From assembly GCA_023664865.1 (NCBI GenBank), contig JAMPEU010000005.1:62001-126000 (forward strand): 64,000 bases of DNA, read 5' to 3'. The notes beneath the pieces are model-generated. The model worked only from the letters and a program-made list of their open reading frames with translations. It had not been told where the DNA came from and ran no database searches. Shown piece by piece: positions 1 through 9,285 of the stretch. The stretch is from Butyrivibrio sp. (lineage in GTDB: Bacteria > Bacillota > Clostridia > Lachnospirales > Lachnospiraceae). The position numbers were made by a program, and so were the translations under genes. Within the stretch, counting starts at the first letter, position 1, and the number at the start of each line of letters is the position of its first letter.

Positions 1-426
1 AGGCATTTATTAAATGCCTAAACCCATTGATTTTATTAAATTTCGTTGATGATTTATAATAAATTTTCTCTCCACTTGTGATAAAATAGAAGTATCAAGC
101 AAGCATATTTCCACACAAACAGAGGTGAAAATTTATACCTGTTAAATATAAATACTGCGGATTTCCTTAAAAGATGCTTTTTCAAGCTGGATAGACATAT
201 TGGTTGATAACGCACCTTATCTATTCCGGCTCCTTAATGGGCATTTTTGCATGCAGGAATTCAGTCCATCCGATTCCCTCCCATATTTTTTCTTCAAGTT
301 ATACTGGGAACTCAAGGATTTCTTTGGTTTTCCAAAATGACGGACTATACGGAACTCATTTATCAGATGACACTGAAAACTCAAAACCTATTACAAAAAC
401 AATCTGGAAGTTAGCCAATATTTCTG
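1..426. other. Left-edge non-coding stretch
   Basis: No convincing gene is visible here. The first 19 bases form a perfect small palindrome (AGGCATTTA t TAAATGCCT) that could be the end of a terminator or repeat from outside the window. On the minus strand, just past the small ORF at 427-603, another frame stays open for about 25 codons (roughly 350-440). This looks like a possible frameshifted continuation of that ORF. A second short minus frame ending near 210 is rich in Lys/Arg and has no start signal. The plus-strand open frame at 204-461 has no ribosome binding site. Confidence 0.4.
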
Positions 427-603
427 CTATATCGATAAATACATCACATTGTCTTTACTGACAATCTCAACTTTAAAAAGTGCTACCCATAACTTAGCTA
501 TCGACAAAAAGACAAATTCTCCCAATGAAGATAAATCCATCAGTGACATTTCCATACTAGTTTCCGTCCTCTCCAGCTTCTTTAATTTTTTATTTTCTTG
601 CAT
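427..603 (-). CDS. Small 58-aa protein, last gene of the ParA/HD cassette
   Basis: This short ORF starts with ATG inside the last codons of the upstream HD-domain gene and overlaps it by 14 bases, an arrangement typical of translational coupling. The product begins MQENKKLKKLERTETSMEMS, so it has a charged N-terminus, followed by a hydrophobic stretch (roughly residues 27-45) and the end NVMYLSI. It resembles no family I recognise. Near its 3' end the reading could continue in another frame (DVFIDIAEILANFQIVFVIG...), which would give a protein of about 80 residues. A single-base indel, a sequencing error or programmed frameshifting could explain this. The overlap is the main reason to call it. 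Confidence 0.5.
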   Translation of the reverse strand: MQENKKLKKLERTETSMEMSLMDLSSLGEFVFLSIAKLWVALFKVEIVSKDNVMYLSI

Positions 604-2959
604 CTTCTGAATTTATATAATCCATCATATGAAAGAAGTAGTAGTTCGGCCAAAAATCAAATATTTGCTCCTTCTTCATTGTATCATCCGGTTCTCTGGT
701 ATATTTTTTAAGAATTTCACTTATATCAGCCCTTAATGGAATGCGCAAATTATGCCTAAAAGTACGTCTTTCATTAAAGAAATATTCTTCTGATATATTG
801 CCATACATACAAATAATGCAATCTGCTATCAAAACAATCGTTTCCTCATCAGATATTCCCCAGACCTTTGCAATCCCGGCTGCATATTCTGTAAACTTTT
901 CATTAAGTTTCAATTCATAATTATCCCGTTTTTTCTTATCCTTACCGTCATCAATATTTTCCTCATCTTCACTTATAAATTCAATTCTGCATACAATATT
1001 GCAAAAAATAAGCATAAACAGGTAAAAATTAATTGAAGGCATTAGCATATCCTTTATTTTTTTCTCATTTGTTTTAGTCAATTTCCACAGAAAATCTCTC
1101 TTCTTATAAAAAGAATTGCATTTCTTATAAAAAGTATCATATATTGTCTCAAATAGGCAAGAAACTGCAATTCCCTTCTTGATTTTATTTATCATATCCA
1201 GATAATCAATTAAAAACAACGCTTCAATACGTTTACTTGTCTTATGACTACCCATTTTGTTATTATTTAATACAATCCCATAATGCAATATTATACTGTC
1301 AATAGATACAAAATAATCTTGACTTGTATTACAGCTCAAACTACTGTGTTTGCGTTTTCTTATCATATTAACTTGAAGCATTCTATTCTTTTGTATAAAA
1401 TCCCTAAGTATCTCTGCCTTAATAGCTATTGGATTATTTGTCACAAATGCTTTGACAAAGATATATGGAAATTTAGTCTGTCCTGATACCAGTCCCCGAA
1501 GTTCCCGCACTCCCTTTGCCCTCTGTATCGCAAAATTAGGATTATATCTTGCCAACTGTAATAATTCCCCTTTATCGCACTTAAGTTCAAGAACCCATCT
1601 CTGTTCCTCGCGCGGTCTTACATTTTTTTCATCCATTCCATATTCTTCCAGAACTAGCGCCTTAAAAGGAAACACGTTCATCATACGTCTATATGGAAAC
1701 ATCACAGTGTTTATTGCTTTTGTTTTACAATTATAACACTCATATTCATAGCCATATTCACCTGACTCATCATTTTTATGATGATGTTCAATATTTTTAC
1801 GACGGAACATTGGCATTTTGCATTTATCACAAATAAAGAAGTTGCCTTTACCCGTTATCTCAAAATAAACACGCCCCCATTCCTGAGCATCATCGCACAG
1901 TCTAAACAAATACGAAATCGGGTTATCCGTAAAAACACTCTGATAACGATCATAATTCTTCTCATCCTGAAAATGATGTTTCAGTGTATGATTGTATATT
2001 ACCAAAGCCGACAATTCAATTATCATGCGTTTCGCCGGCTCCATACTGAATATTTTCCCATTATCATAATAATAGCATAATAATATAATCGCAGAATATG
2101 TACCATGATCCTCTACATTCAATCGCCGGATAATCTCACTGTTATCTACAGTCTCAAACAACAGGCTGCGGCTTAACAGACTCTTTATCTTTGGGATTCC
2201 ATCCAACATTCCCATGAACATACTTGACTGTGGCAGAAAATCCTGCATAGTTTTCAGTTTACGCTTCATATAGGCAACAGTATATCCTATATCATGGACT
2301 AAAGATGATACTATAGCCGTAGAAAAAATTATATAATGATAACACCATTCTTCTATATCTGAAAAGGACTCCTTCAATACTTTTCTACATCTGTAAGGTA
2401 ATACCTTCTGCTGTTCTGCCACACTTTCTGTCATACGGTTTGCAACAGCATTTTTTCTCTGCTTATATATTTCCATGCAGTCCCGCCACATTCCCTTGTC
2501 ATCAAGCAACTTAAACATTTCATACATGTTGCGCATCTGATGCATGTAATGATCCCTATAATAACTGTAATCATGTTTATCCTGAACATATTCCAAATGC
2601 ATCATCCATTCAAAATTGAAAAATGCCGGACGAAACAGTTCTTGCATCCCATCTATATCCACGTATTGAACCAAGAATTTGTCCGTTGCCTGCTCCAGCA
2701 GATTTATTTCTTCAAAACTTTTATCGTTTCCATAATGATACACTTTATCCATTGTCTGAAAGATTTCAGATACTTCTTGTAAATTAACCCCATAGTGACC
2801 TCCGTCGCCAAAAAGTCTCATGACATATTCTGCTACAGCCGGATCTATTCCTGTTTCACTATTTTTGAAATATTTGTGGATGAAGCTATCGAAATCATTA
2901 AAATATGTACGCATATTTTCGTCACTAATTTCCACTGTATTTTTATGATTAATTTTCAT
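590..2959 (-). CDS. HD-domain protein with zinc ribbon, uncharacterised cassette component
   Basis: A 789-residue protein with no signal peptide. Residues about 135-365 carry an HD-superfamily metal-site pattern: RDHYMH near 136-140, HD at 222-223 in LVHDIGY, EDHGTYSA with His285, His324, and Asp356/357 in LCDDAQEWGR. The HDIGY, ED/EHxxxSA and D..EWGR combination is what many HD phosphohydrolases show. Immediately after it, Cys377, Cys380, Cys408 and Cys411 form a CxxC...CxxC zinc ribbon. The last 370 residues are unrecognised and Lys-rich. The gene lies 52 bp downstream of the ParA-like gene on the same strand and overlaps the next small ORF. A nucleotide or phosphodiester hydrolase is plausible from the HD residues, but the substrate cannot be read from sequence. 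Confidence 0.75.
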   Translation of the reverse strand: MKINHKNTVEISDENMRTYFNDFDSFIHKYFKNSETGIDPAVAEYVMRLFGDGGHYGVNLQEVSEIFQTMDKVYHYGNDKSFEEINLLEQATDKFLVQYVDIDGMQELFRPAFFNFEWMMHLEYVQDKHDYSYYRDHYMHQMRNMYEMFKLLDDKGMWRDCMEIYKQRKNAVANRMTESVAEQQKVLPYRCRKVLKESFSDIEEWCYHYIIFSTAIVSSLVHDIGYTVAYMKRKLKTMQDFLPQSSMFMGMLDGIPKIKSLLSRSLLFETVDNSEIIRRLNVEDHGTYSAIILLCYYYDNGKIFSMEPAKRMIIELSALVIYNHTLKHHFQDEKNYDRYQSVFTDNPISYLFRLCDDAQEWGRVYFEITGKGNFFICDKCKMPMFRRKNIEHHHKNDESGEYGYEYECYNCKTKAINTVMFPYRRMMNVFPFKALVLEEYGMDEKNVRPREEQRWVLELKCDKGELLQLARYNPNFAIQRAKGVRELRGLVSGQTKFPYIFVKAFVTNNPIAIKAEILRDFIQKNRMLQVNMIRKRKHSSLSCNTSQDYFVSIDSIILHYGIVLNNNKMGSHKTSKRIEALFLIDYLDMINKIKKGIAVSCLFETIYDTFYKKCNSFYKKRDFLWKLTKTNEKKIKDMLMPSINFYLFMLIFCNIVCRIEFISEDEENIDDGKDKKKRDNYELKLNEKFTEYAAGIAKVWGISDEETIVLIADCIICMYGNISEEYFFNERRTFRHNLRIPLRADISEILKKYTREPDDTMKKEQIFDFWPNYYFFHMMDYINSEDARK

Positions 2960-3011
2960 TATTACAATCCATTCTTTCGTTTCTATTTGAAGTTATCTCT
3001 AATTACATTCT

Positions 3012-4130
3012 TTAGATTTCTTTAATAACCTTACTTATATCTTGCTCAAATCCTTCTTCCTTGCGTGTACGACAAAATTTATGGTATGATGCGGAATTTT
3101 CATTCAAATATAAGCTTCCCTTTAATGCATTGTCTAATTTCAACCAGTTTCGATAGTCTTTCTTTTGATTATCCTCCAGAGCTTTAAATTCTTCTATTGA
3201 AACTGCATTTAATATAATATTAATCGACGCAAATGATTTATATTTAGCATTATCAGCTATCAATTTTTTAATATTATTCTTTGTCAGTGTCGTATGTCCT
3301 ATATCTTCAGTAGTCACTGCATAATAATGAAGCTTCAGCTTATCCTCTTTTTGGGCATTTTTTCGCAAAAGTTCCAGCAAAATATCAGAGTATTCGTCAT
3401 ATCCAGGCGGCATATCTACTACTATATCAGTATATGTGCCTGCCGCTTCATCATTTACAGAACCAATTTTCAAAATATTACGGATTATCGTATCCATTCT
3501 CCATCTATATACGCCTGCCGGAATCTTTCCTTCCTTATAGCGAAACCAATCTTTGCTCTCCGCGGATGTCGAAGAAAGCATAAAATCTATATATCCGTTA
3601 ATATAATATGGTTGTTTCAGACCTAACTTACTGTTAAGCTTTCTTTGACCAGAATCTTCATCTGACTCTTTCGGTGAACCTTCCTCTGCTTTTCCTATTG
3701 TTGTGTAAGAACAAGAATGACATATGACATCCTGAATAGAGTATTTTGAGCTGTCTCTAAGATAATCGCTAAGTGTTATGTGATTTTCAAAATCATTGGG
3801 AATTGCAAGACTATGATATTGCCCAACACCCTCTTCTACTTTTGCTCTTCGTGAATAATCCTGCACGTCCTTTTCTATTTCACCAATCTTAGGCATTCTT
3901 TCATTTTTACTATTGCCAGTTTCTTCTGCACTATCCCTTTCAAACAATAACTTTTTCATAGCCGAACCTTTAAAATCAGCATCAATAAACAAAACCTTCG
4001 CTCTCTTGTCATCTATCCCTTCATTGAACGCTATCTGAATCGCTTTAAAAAGGGCGCATGTGCTTTTACCGCATCCGCCCTTCATTGAATGTATAATGTG
4101 TACATTTACTTCCTTTTTGTTATCTGCCAC
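3012..4130 (-). CDS. ParA/MinD-type (deviant Walker A) ATPase
   Basis: The 372-aa product starts at GTG with GGAGG close upstream. It opens with MKGGCGKST (residues about 16-24), the deviant Walker A box of the ParA/MinD/Mrp family with its signature lysine. IDADFKGSA follows, matching the family's DxD/switch I segment, and then VVDMPPGYDE, the Walker B/switch II. Plasmid ParA proteins are usually 200-260 aa; this one has an insertion between switch I and Walker B (roughly residues 60-220) and no N-terminal HTH. There is no adjacent parB or parS-like repeat, so plasmid partition is unlikely. It sits 12 bp behind the 709-aa gene and 52 bp ahead of the HD gene, so it probably powers or positions that complex. 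The ATPase call is firm; the role is unknown. Confidence 0.85.
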   Translation of the reverse strand: MADNKKEVNVHIIHSMKGGCGKSTCALFKAIQIAFNEGIDDKRAKVLFIDADFKGSAMKKLLFERDSAEETGNSKNERMPKIGEIEKDVQDYSRRAKVEEGVGQYHSLAIPNDFENHITLSDYLRDSSKYSIQDVICHSCSYTTIGKAEEGSPKESDEDSGQRKLNSKLGLKQPYYINGYIDFMLSSTSAESKDWFRYKEGKIPAGVYRWRMDTIIRNILKIGSVNDEAAGTYTDIVVDMPPGYDEYSDILLELLRKNAQKEDKLKLHYYAVTTEDIGHTTLTKNNIKKLIADNAKYKSFASINIILNAVSIEEFKALEDNQKKDYRNWLKLDNALKGSLYLNENSASYHKFCRTRKEEGFEQDISKVIKEI

Positions 4131-4142
4131 TACAAACCTCCT

Positions 4143-6272
4143 CTATTTATCCATTAGCAATCTACTGTTCATATACAAATATCCGTCGGTATAATTAAGC
4201 CCTATACAATAAGTACAGATACTCTGATATGTCCTATCCAAGTTATCTTCGGTCACTTCAGGACATACTTCACCGTGAAACGACGCTGAAAAATGGCTTC
4301 TCATATCAGATGTACCCCGCATTCTCATATCTGCCAGCTGCCTTAGCATCGAATATATTGTTTTTCTTACTTTAAATCTATTCCTGCTATTTAAGAAAGC
4401 ATTATTCTTATTAATAATCTGTGTTTCATCCTGTTCTTCCTTAATTTGTCCTTCCACAGTATACCAGTGCGATGCTATCCAGTAAGCAAAAACCAAATCT
4501 CCCATATCATCCGAATTAGAAATCACCGAATGAATCAAGAGCCTCTCAAAGTAATTGTTCATGCAATACATCTCTTCCTCACCAAATGCATACCTCAAAA
4601 TATCTTTTGCAATATACAGCATTGCCTTTTGCAAAGCGGGAAATTTATCCAGACTGATATTTCCTGATGATTCCAAGTTATATCGAATACTTACTTTTTC
4701 CTCAACAGAATGTATTGTATAATATAACACAAGGTACGATTCATTAAGGAAATATACGATATCTTTGGTTTTTCTAGTATCTCCTTCTCCAAACTTCCTT
4801 AATATAGCATCACAATATTCATTACTTATGCTTTTCAATAGTTTCCAGAATCTGATTGAAACATATGGTTCCTTCTCCGCATTATTGTCATTGTTAATAA
4901 ACTTTCCATAGTCTTCGTTGAATTGCTCTTTATCCATCTTAGAAATTCTACATACAGTCAAAGGCAGGCCATCATAATACTCATCATTACATATCCCATT
5001 ATTGTCCAAATTACATTCGCCTATATTCGCTCCATATCTTAAATAAAGATATATATCAGCCTTTTTCTCTGGAAGCACGACGAAATTCCTATATAATCTC
5101 TCATCAAATTCAAAATATGCAGACATATCACTATCAGGCATATTAATCCATTTACCGATACGATTATATATAGTCCGATAAATAGCAGCCTTATCTATAA
5201 ATCGTTCACACCTCTGACTTCTCTTAAAATTCCATCTGCATGTCGTATCCGGACTTTTTTCTTCCACCTCTTTCTTAGACTGCGCCTGCCTATAAAAACA
5301 GTTTAGATCCAACAATAAAACAATCTGATAATTTTCCGTAAGCATCTGCAGATCATTCATGTCCATAAGATCGTATACTTCAGTGCCTGTATTGCTTCTA
5401 AAAAAGTATTCGCCCATCATAGGTTCATGCTGGAAAGAAATGCAATTTAATTTAGTGCCGGTTAATTCTTCCACCACTTCTTTTTCATCATCAGAATACT
5501 CCTTTAAACTTCCAAATACAGCAATATTTATTAATTTAGGGTTTACCTGATAAAGTTCTTTGTAGTTTCTCACCTTCTCCCATATCCTGATTATGGGAAC
5601 TTCTGTACACTCATCTGACTGATTGAAAATTCTGGCATTGACAAATCCTTTTTCTACATCTGCCGTCTCACCTTTAACCTCATATACCATATTGCGACTA
5701 TAAAGTCTCATTCTGCGACGGTTTTTCTTCTTAGCATCAAAAACAGACTTGATAATTTCACAATCTACGCTTTCCTGCGTCTCTTCGTTTCCCTGAGTTC
5801 TGATTCGTCTCTTCTTATCAGTCACCATATTGTCCATCTCATTACTCAAGCGTTTATCTATAAGCAATATTGGATGGTTGCTATATATATTATAACTGTT
5901 ATCTTTTCTTATTTTTTCACAATTTATTAGATAAAGTTCTTCAACAACCTGACTATAAAGCAAACCTTTCTCGGTATTCCTATTCTGCCTGTCGAAAGCT
6001 ATTTCCATAAATCCAATTAATGTGTCAAAGTATTGTTCCAGATGGTCTTCAAATGATTTTCCCATTACATCCTGTTCATCGTCAAACAGCGTTAAAGCTT
6101 CTTTAAACTTAATAAACTCTTCTCCGCTCATTAACTGCTCAAACCTGAGCATACGCTTTTCACGTTCTTCCTTTATGCATACAAAAGAAGCATCCTCCAC
6201 ATTATTTTGTGATTTGTCGGATACCTGCCCTGACTTATTTGATTTATATAGGTTTTCCACGTTTTTATCCAT
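4143..6272 (-). CDS. Unknown 709-aa protein, first gene of ParA/HD cassette
   Basis: I do not recognise this protein. It is 709 residues, soluble, highly charged, with no signal peptide or membrane segment. The N-terminal 150 residues are helical and acidic. A basic patch (DKKRRIRT and KKKNRRRMR, roughly residues 153-190) is followed by a segment around 245-340 (LINIAVFGSL ... YQIVLLLDLN) whose alternating hydrophobic strands suggest a Rossmann-like or receiver-like fold. The C-terminal 250 residues are again helical. The start has AGGGTGATT upstream and a plausible sigma-A promoter at 6298-6327, making it the first gene of a four-ORF unit. By analogy with other multi-gene accessory cassettes it could be a sensor or scaffold; that is inference only. 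Confidence 0.7.
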   Translation of the reverse strand: MDKNVENLYKSNKSGQVSDKSQNNVEDASFVCIKEEREKRMLRFEQLMSGEEFIKFKEALTLFDDEQDVMGKSFEDHLEQYFDTLIGFMEIAFDRQNRNTEKGLLYSQVVEELYLINCEKIRKDNSYNIYSNHPILLIDKRLSNEMDNMVTDKKRRIRTQGNEETQESVDCEIIKSVFDAKKKNRRRMRLYSRNMVYEVKGETADVEKGFVNARIFNQSDECTEVPIIRIWEKVRNYKELYQVNPKLINIAVFGSLKEYSDDEKEVVEELTGTKLNCISFQHEPMMGEYFFRSNTGTEVYDLMDMNDLQMLTENYQIVLLLDLNCFYRQAQSKKEVEEKSPDTTCRWNFKRSQRCERFIDKAAIYRTIYNRIGKWINMPDSDMSAYFEFDERLYRNFVVLPEKKADIYLYLRYGANIGECNLDNNGICNDEYYDGLPLTVCRISKMDKEQFNEDYGKFINNDNNAEKEPYVSIRFWKLLKSISNEYCDAILRKFGEGDTRKTKDIVYFLNESYLVLYYTIHSVEEKVSIRYNLESSGNISLDKFPALQKAMLYIAKDILRYAFGEEEMYCMNNYFERLLIHSVISNSDDMGDLVFAYWIASHWYTVEGQIKEEQDETQIINKNNAFLNSRNRFKVRKTIYSMLRQLADMRMRGTSDMRSHFSASFHGEVCPEVTEDNLDRTYQSICTYCIGLNYTDGYLYMNSRLLMDK

Positions 6273-6297
6273 CTAATCACCCTTGGTATTTTACCTG

Positions 6298-6327
6298 ATT
6301 ATATCACAGATAACCTCTGTAAATCAA
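6298..6327 (-). promoter_or_regulatory. Probable promoter of the ParA/HD cassette
   Basis: Read on the minus strand, TTGATT and TATAAT are separated by 18 bp, 25 bp upstream of the 709-aa gene's start. The spacer contains the dyad ACAGaggttatCTGT, which could be an operator. No transcript data are available. Confidence 0.45.
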
Positions 6328-6516
6328 TTCAGTTTTCATCACTATGTTTCCCTATATTTCTATTTTTGATAACTTATTTTGCACATTTTTATCTAGTAAA
6401 AATTAACTATAAAATCACACTTGCTTCTATAATTATATAGTAGCATAGACATTTTCTAATTGCAATAGTCGAGTTTTGCGTCAGATTTATTTCTTTTTCA
6501 CAAAATACCAAAATAT

Positions 6517-7860
6517 CTACTCCAAAATCTCCACATTCTGCATCATCACCGGCTTCCCTGTCTTCTGATACAGCTGTACTACGCTGCTTGCATCCCCATA
6601 ATAGGCATCACTTATCTCGATAGCCCTGTTTAAGTCTGCAGTATCGTCGTAGATGCCCCAGCCTTCTTCCTTATATTGTATTAAAAGTTTCTCATACTCC
6701 GCCCAAAGCATAGGACGCATCGAAGATACTGTCGCCTGAATTAGCGGATGCGGCCTCCATAACAGTGCCACTTCATCCTGATGCTCTTTAAAAATGCCAA
6801 ATACATACTGCATTTTTTTTAGCATATCTTCATTATGATGGAGCAGAGCATTAATGCTTGTATTATAAAAGATTACCTTCTTCCGGCTTCCATCCAGCTT
6901 TTCGATGATTTTCCGCCATTCCGCCGGTATCTCAAAATCTTCTTTTCCGGCACTTGCCACTTTATCATATTTAGGCGAGCCAAGACCTAATATTTTCTCT
7001 TCCCATATGCTTCTGGTATTTTCTCCGATTTCTTGCGCCAGTACGTTGATATATATTTGGCGCATCTTTTCAGATTGAACGATGACTTTATCAGCATTGA
7101 ATACGCCCGGCACAGTACAGAAATGCTTAATGCCTTCCACTGCTTCCTTATTATCCGGCTCTATCTCCGCTAAAACAAAATATGGTATATACACCAGTTT
7201 ATCCGTATACTGTTTTAAATTGTCCGAATAAAAAAACGGATGCACACTTGTGACAAAGTTACTTGCATCATATGGATTATGGATAAATATCACATCCGGT
7301 CGATGCTCCCCGAAGTCAAATTCATCATATTTCGTGATAGGAACATAAGGCGGATACAAATCCCCCTCATAATGGACTTCCCGTATACTACCGTCAGGGT
7401 TTTTGTCTAAATACGGAATCGGTATGACATATGCAGTACAGGCAGGATCTTCATCCGCTGCCTTCCATACGCTTTCTAAGCTGTCCCACATGCTTGCCTT
7501 ATATGGAAGAAAAACAACCTCTTTCCGCACAGGCATATGATGGATTGCGTTTTCCGCCTTGATTAAGATTCCCTCGACAATCTTATATGCTTTCTTCGCT
7601 GAAATACTCTCTAACTCCTCATTAATTTGATAAATCTTCTCACAATACTGCTCCAGATAACCGACCGCTTCTGCCCCGATTTCAACTTCTATCAACTTCT
7701 CAATGGCCTCTCCCATCTGAATTGCAGCCTCCTGACAATCGACAAGCCCGGCCTGTACTGTCAGGTAGTCTTTTCGCTCTAGTTTGTCCCTGATTTCCTG
7801 ATGGAGAATGCGAATACTTGTAATAATGTCTAATATCTGTTGTTTCTGAAAGTTACGCAT
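6517..7860 (-). CDS. CDP-glycerol glycerophosphotransferase-like protein
   Basis: A 447-aa soluble protein. The N-terminal 110 residues are helical. The rest has the look of a two-Rossmann GT-B-type transferase: KEVVFLPYKASMWDSLESVW near 113-132, a middle segment with VIFIHNPYD, KVIFYNTSI, and LLWRPHPLI near 370. A HP-containing motif after a hydrophobic strand and the closing GDASSVVQLYQKTGKPVM are features shared with CDP-glycerol:poly(glycerophosphate) glycerophosphotransferases (TagF/TagB group). It may act on a cell-surface polymer or a phosphate-linked sugar. It ends abruptly after PVMMQNVEILE. It is a single gene with its own RBS (AAGAGG), separated from both neighbouring cassettes. 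Confidence 0.6.
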   Translation of the reverse strand: MRNFQKQQILDIITSIRILHQEIRDKLERKDYLTVQAGLVDCQEAAIQMGEAIEKLIEVEIGAEAVGYLEQYCEKIYQINEELESISAKKAYKIVEGILIKAENAIHHMPVRKEVVFLPYKASMWDSLESVWKAADEDPACTAYVIPIPYLDKNPDGSIREVHYEGDLYPPYVPITKYDEFDFGEHRPDVIFIHNPYDASNFVTSVHPFFYSDNLKQYTDKLVYIPYFVLAEIEPDNKEAVEGIKHFCTVPGVFNADKVIVQSEKMRQIYINVLAQEIGENTRSIWEEKILGLGSPKYDKVASAGKEDFEIPAEWRKIIEKLDGSRKKVIFYNTSINALLHHNEDMLKKMQYVFGIFKEHQDEVALLWRPHPLIQATVSSMRPMLWAEYEKLLIQYKEEGWGIYDDTADLNRAIEISDAYYGDASSVVQLYQKTGKPVMMQNVEILE

Positions 7861-7977
7861 AACTTATTTGCCTCTTTCTATTATTTATGTACAATTTACT
7901 ATCAGGATTTACCCAATCAGCACTCTTTTCCCCTCAAACGCAAAACCATACTTTTTTAGCTGAGCTTATTATATCAT

Positions 7978-8026
7978 AAAAAAAATAAATAGCCAAGCTT
8001 GGACATATATCCAAGCTTGACTATTA
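7978..8026 (-). terminator. Rho-independent terminator after the SIR2 gene
   Basis: A near-perfect 16-bp stem (AATAGcCAAGCTTGGA with its complement) and 6-nt loop lies 10 bp past the SIR2 stop. On the minus strand it is followed by a T-rich run of about ten bases. It ends the SIR2/HExxH operon. Confidence 0.85.
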
Positions 8027-8035
8027 TTAAACGCA

Positions 8036-9280
8036 TTAGTGCAAGCTTTCTAAATCTGTGGGTAATTCAGCTATAGAAGACCATATGACTTTTAAGCCAT
8101 GATTTTTCCAATATAATGTCTGTGCGTTGATTAAATAGTTAATAAAAATTTTTTCAAATGTATAGCAATTATTCGTATTATCTACCATTTCCGCAATACA
8201 AGCTGACAATTCCATCCCCTTATCTGTCTCCTTACGGAATATTGATGCAACAATATCATCCACCAGGAAAAAGATATATCTTTGCTGGGCTTTCAGATTC
8301 TCCTGATTTACATATTTTATTATCCTTCTAAAATTATAATCGGTTCCTGAAAAGCCTATAAAAATCAAGTTTGCCCGTGCAATGGCATAAGACTGCACTA
8401 TGTTTGTCCAGCTATAATTTATCCTTTCCTCTTTATAATAGTCAGTTTCTGTTAAAATTACAGTTTCACTCATAGGTTCATCAGGATGTTCAAATACAGG
8501 AATCCGCCCATGGACATGATATATATTCCACTCTTTTGGCAAGCTCAAATCACGCAATTCATCACTTTTAACAATAGAATGGAGTTTGGATTCGGGGCAT
8601 TTGCAGTTCTTTCTTAAATATTCTTCAAGCAAATTGTCATAATTATAGGTTATTACATTACGGATTATAGATGTTCTTCCTTTCTTCATTAACCTTGCAA
8701 CAGCGCCTAAAGTGCTATTTCTCACTTCTTTACTGTTTATTGCTGTAACTTTTGACTTAAGAACGTCTTGAATAAAATAATTCATATACCAACTGACTTG
8801 TTTTTCCAGCCTGTCCTCATCAATACTTTCACCCAAGCCACTTATCATATTTTTTATAAAATTTCTTAAGTATTCCGCCGTTTCAAGCACATTAATTTTT
8901 TCAAATACTTTCCTATAGTCGCCATTTATTGACTGTTGAATCTTGGTAAAAAACTCACTGTCAAAAGAACCCGTGCCATAAATCTTGCTAATATCATCAT
9001 AGTAGCTATCACCAAAAGAATTGATGGTGCTGCTGCCATCAATGGCCGCAGGGGTAACGGACGCATTATTGTTTTGATGCTTTTGAGCCATTTCTATCGA
9101 TAGAAGCCGTGCAGTAATCTGGGCAATAAGCGCATACCAATCCGGCAAGCCTGCGGAAATACTAACCCCCGCCCCCAGACACATCATCCATTCTTCATGG
9201 CTTAAGGCTGCCCTTAACCCTTTTAATGCTTGTTGATTAGTAGTGTACATATTCGGCAATAATATATCTTCTGTTTTCAT
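8036..9280 (-). CDS. SIR2-like NAD-binding/NADase domain protein
   Basis: A 414-aa protein whose start is set by GAGGAG 8 bp before ATG and by the 5-bp gap after the upstream stop. It shows the SIR2 fold motifs in order: CLGAGVSISAGLPDW (residues about 34-48, the NAD-binding GAGxS loop), ITYNYDNLLE (the Asn/Asp motif), YHVHGRIP (candidate catalytic His) and LIFIGFSGTDYNFRRII. The zinc Cys4 module of true sirtuin deacetylases is absent, which fits the SIR2_2-type proteins that act as NAD-depleting effectors in anti-phage systems. It is co-transcribed with, and translated right behind, the 952-aa gene, so I infer an effector whose activity is controlled by that partner. The SIR2 assignment is strong; the defence role is inference from family and neighbourhood. 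Confidence 0.85.
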   Translation of the reverse strand: MKTEDILLPNMYTTNQQALKGLRAALSHEEWMMCLGAGVSISAGLPDWYALIAQITARLLSIEMAQKHQNNNASVTPAAIDGSSTINSFGDSYYDDISKIYGTGSFDSEFFTKIQQSINGDYRKVFEKINVLETAEYLRNFIKNMISGLGESIDEDRLEKQVSWYMNYFIQDVLKSKVTAINSKEVRNSTLGAVARLMKKGRTSIIRNVITYNYDNLLEEYLRKNCKCPESKLHSIVKSDELRDLSLPKEWNIYHVHGRIPVFEHPDEPMSETVILTETDYYKEERINYSWTNIVQSYAIARANLIFIGFSGTDYNFRRIIKYVNQENLKAQQRYIFFLVDDIVASIFRKETDKGMELSACIAEMVDNTNNCYTFEKIFINYLINAQTLYWKNHGLKVIWSSIAELPTDLESLH

Positions 9281-9285
9281 AATAT

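Noticed and set aside
204..461. Plus-strand 85-codon open frame at the left edge
   Set aside because: No ribosome binding site, odd composition, and it lies opposite the likely minus-strand continuation of the ParA/HD cassette.
3012..4130. ParA-like gene as a plasmid partition gene
   Set aside because: No parB, no parS-like iterons, no replication gene; it is embedded in a four-gene cassette.
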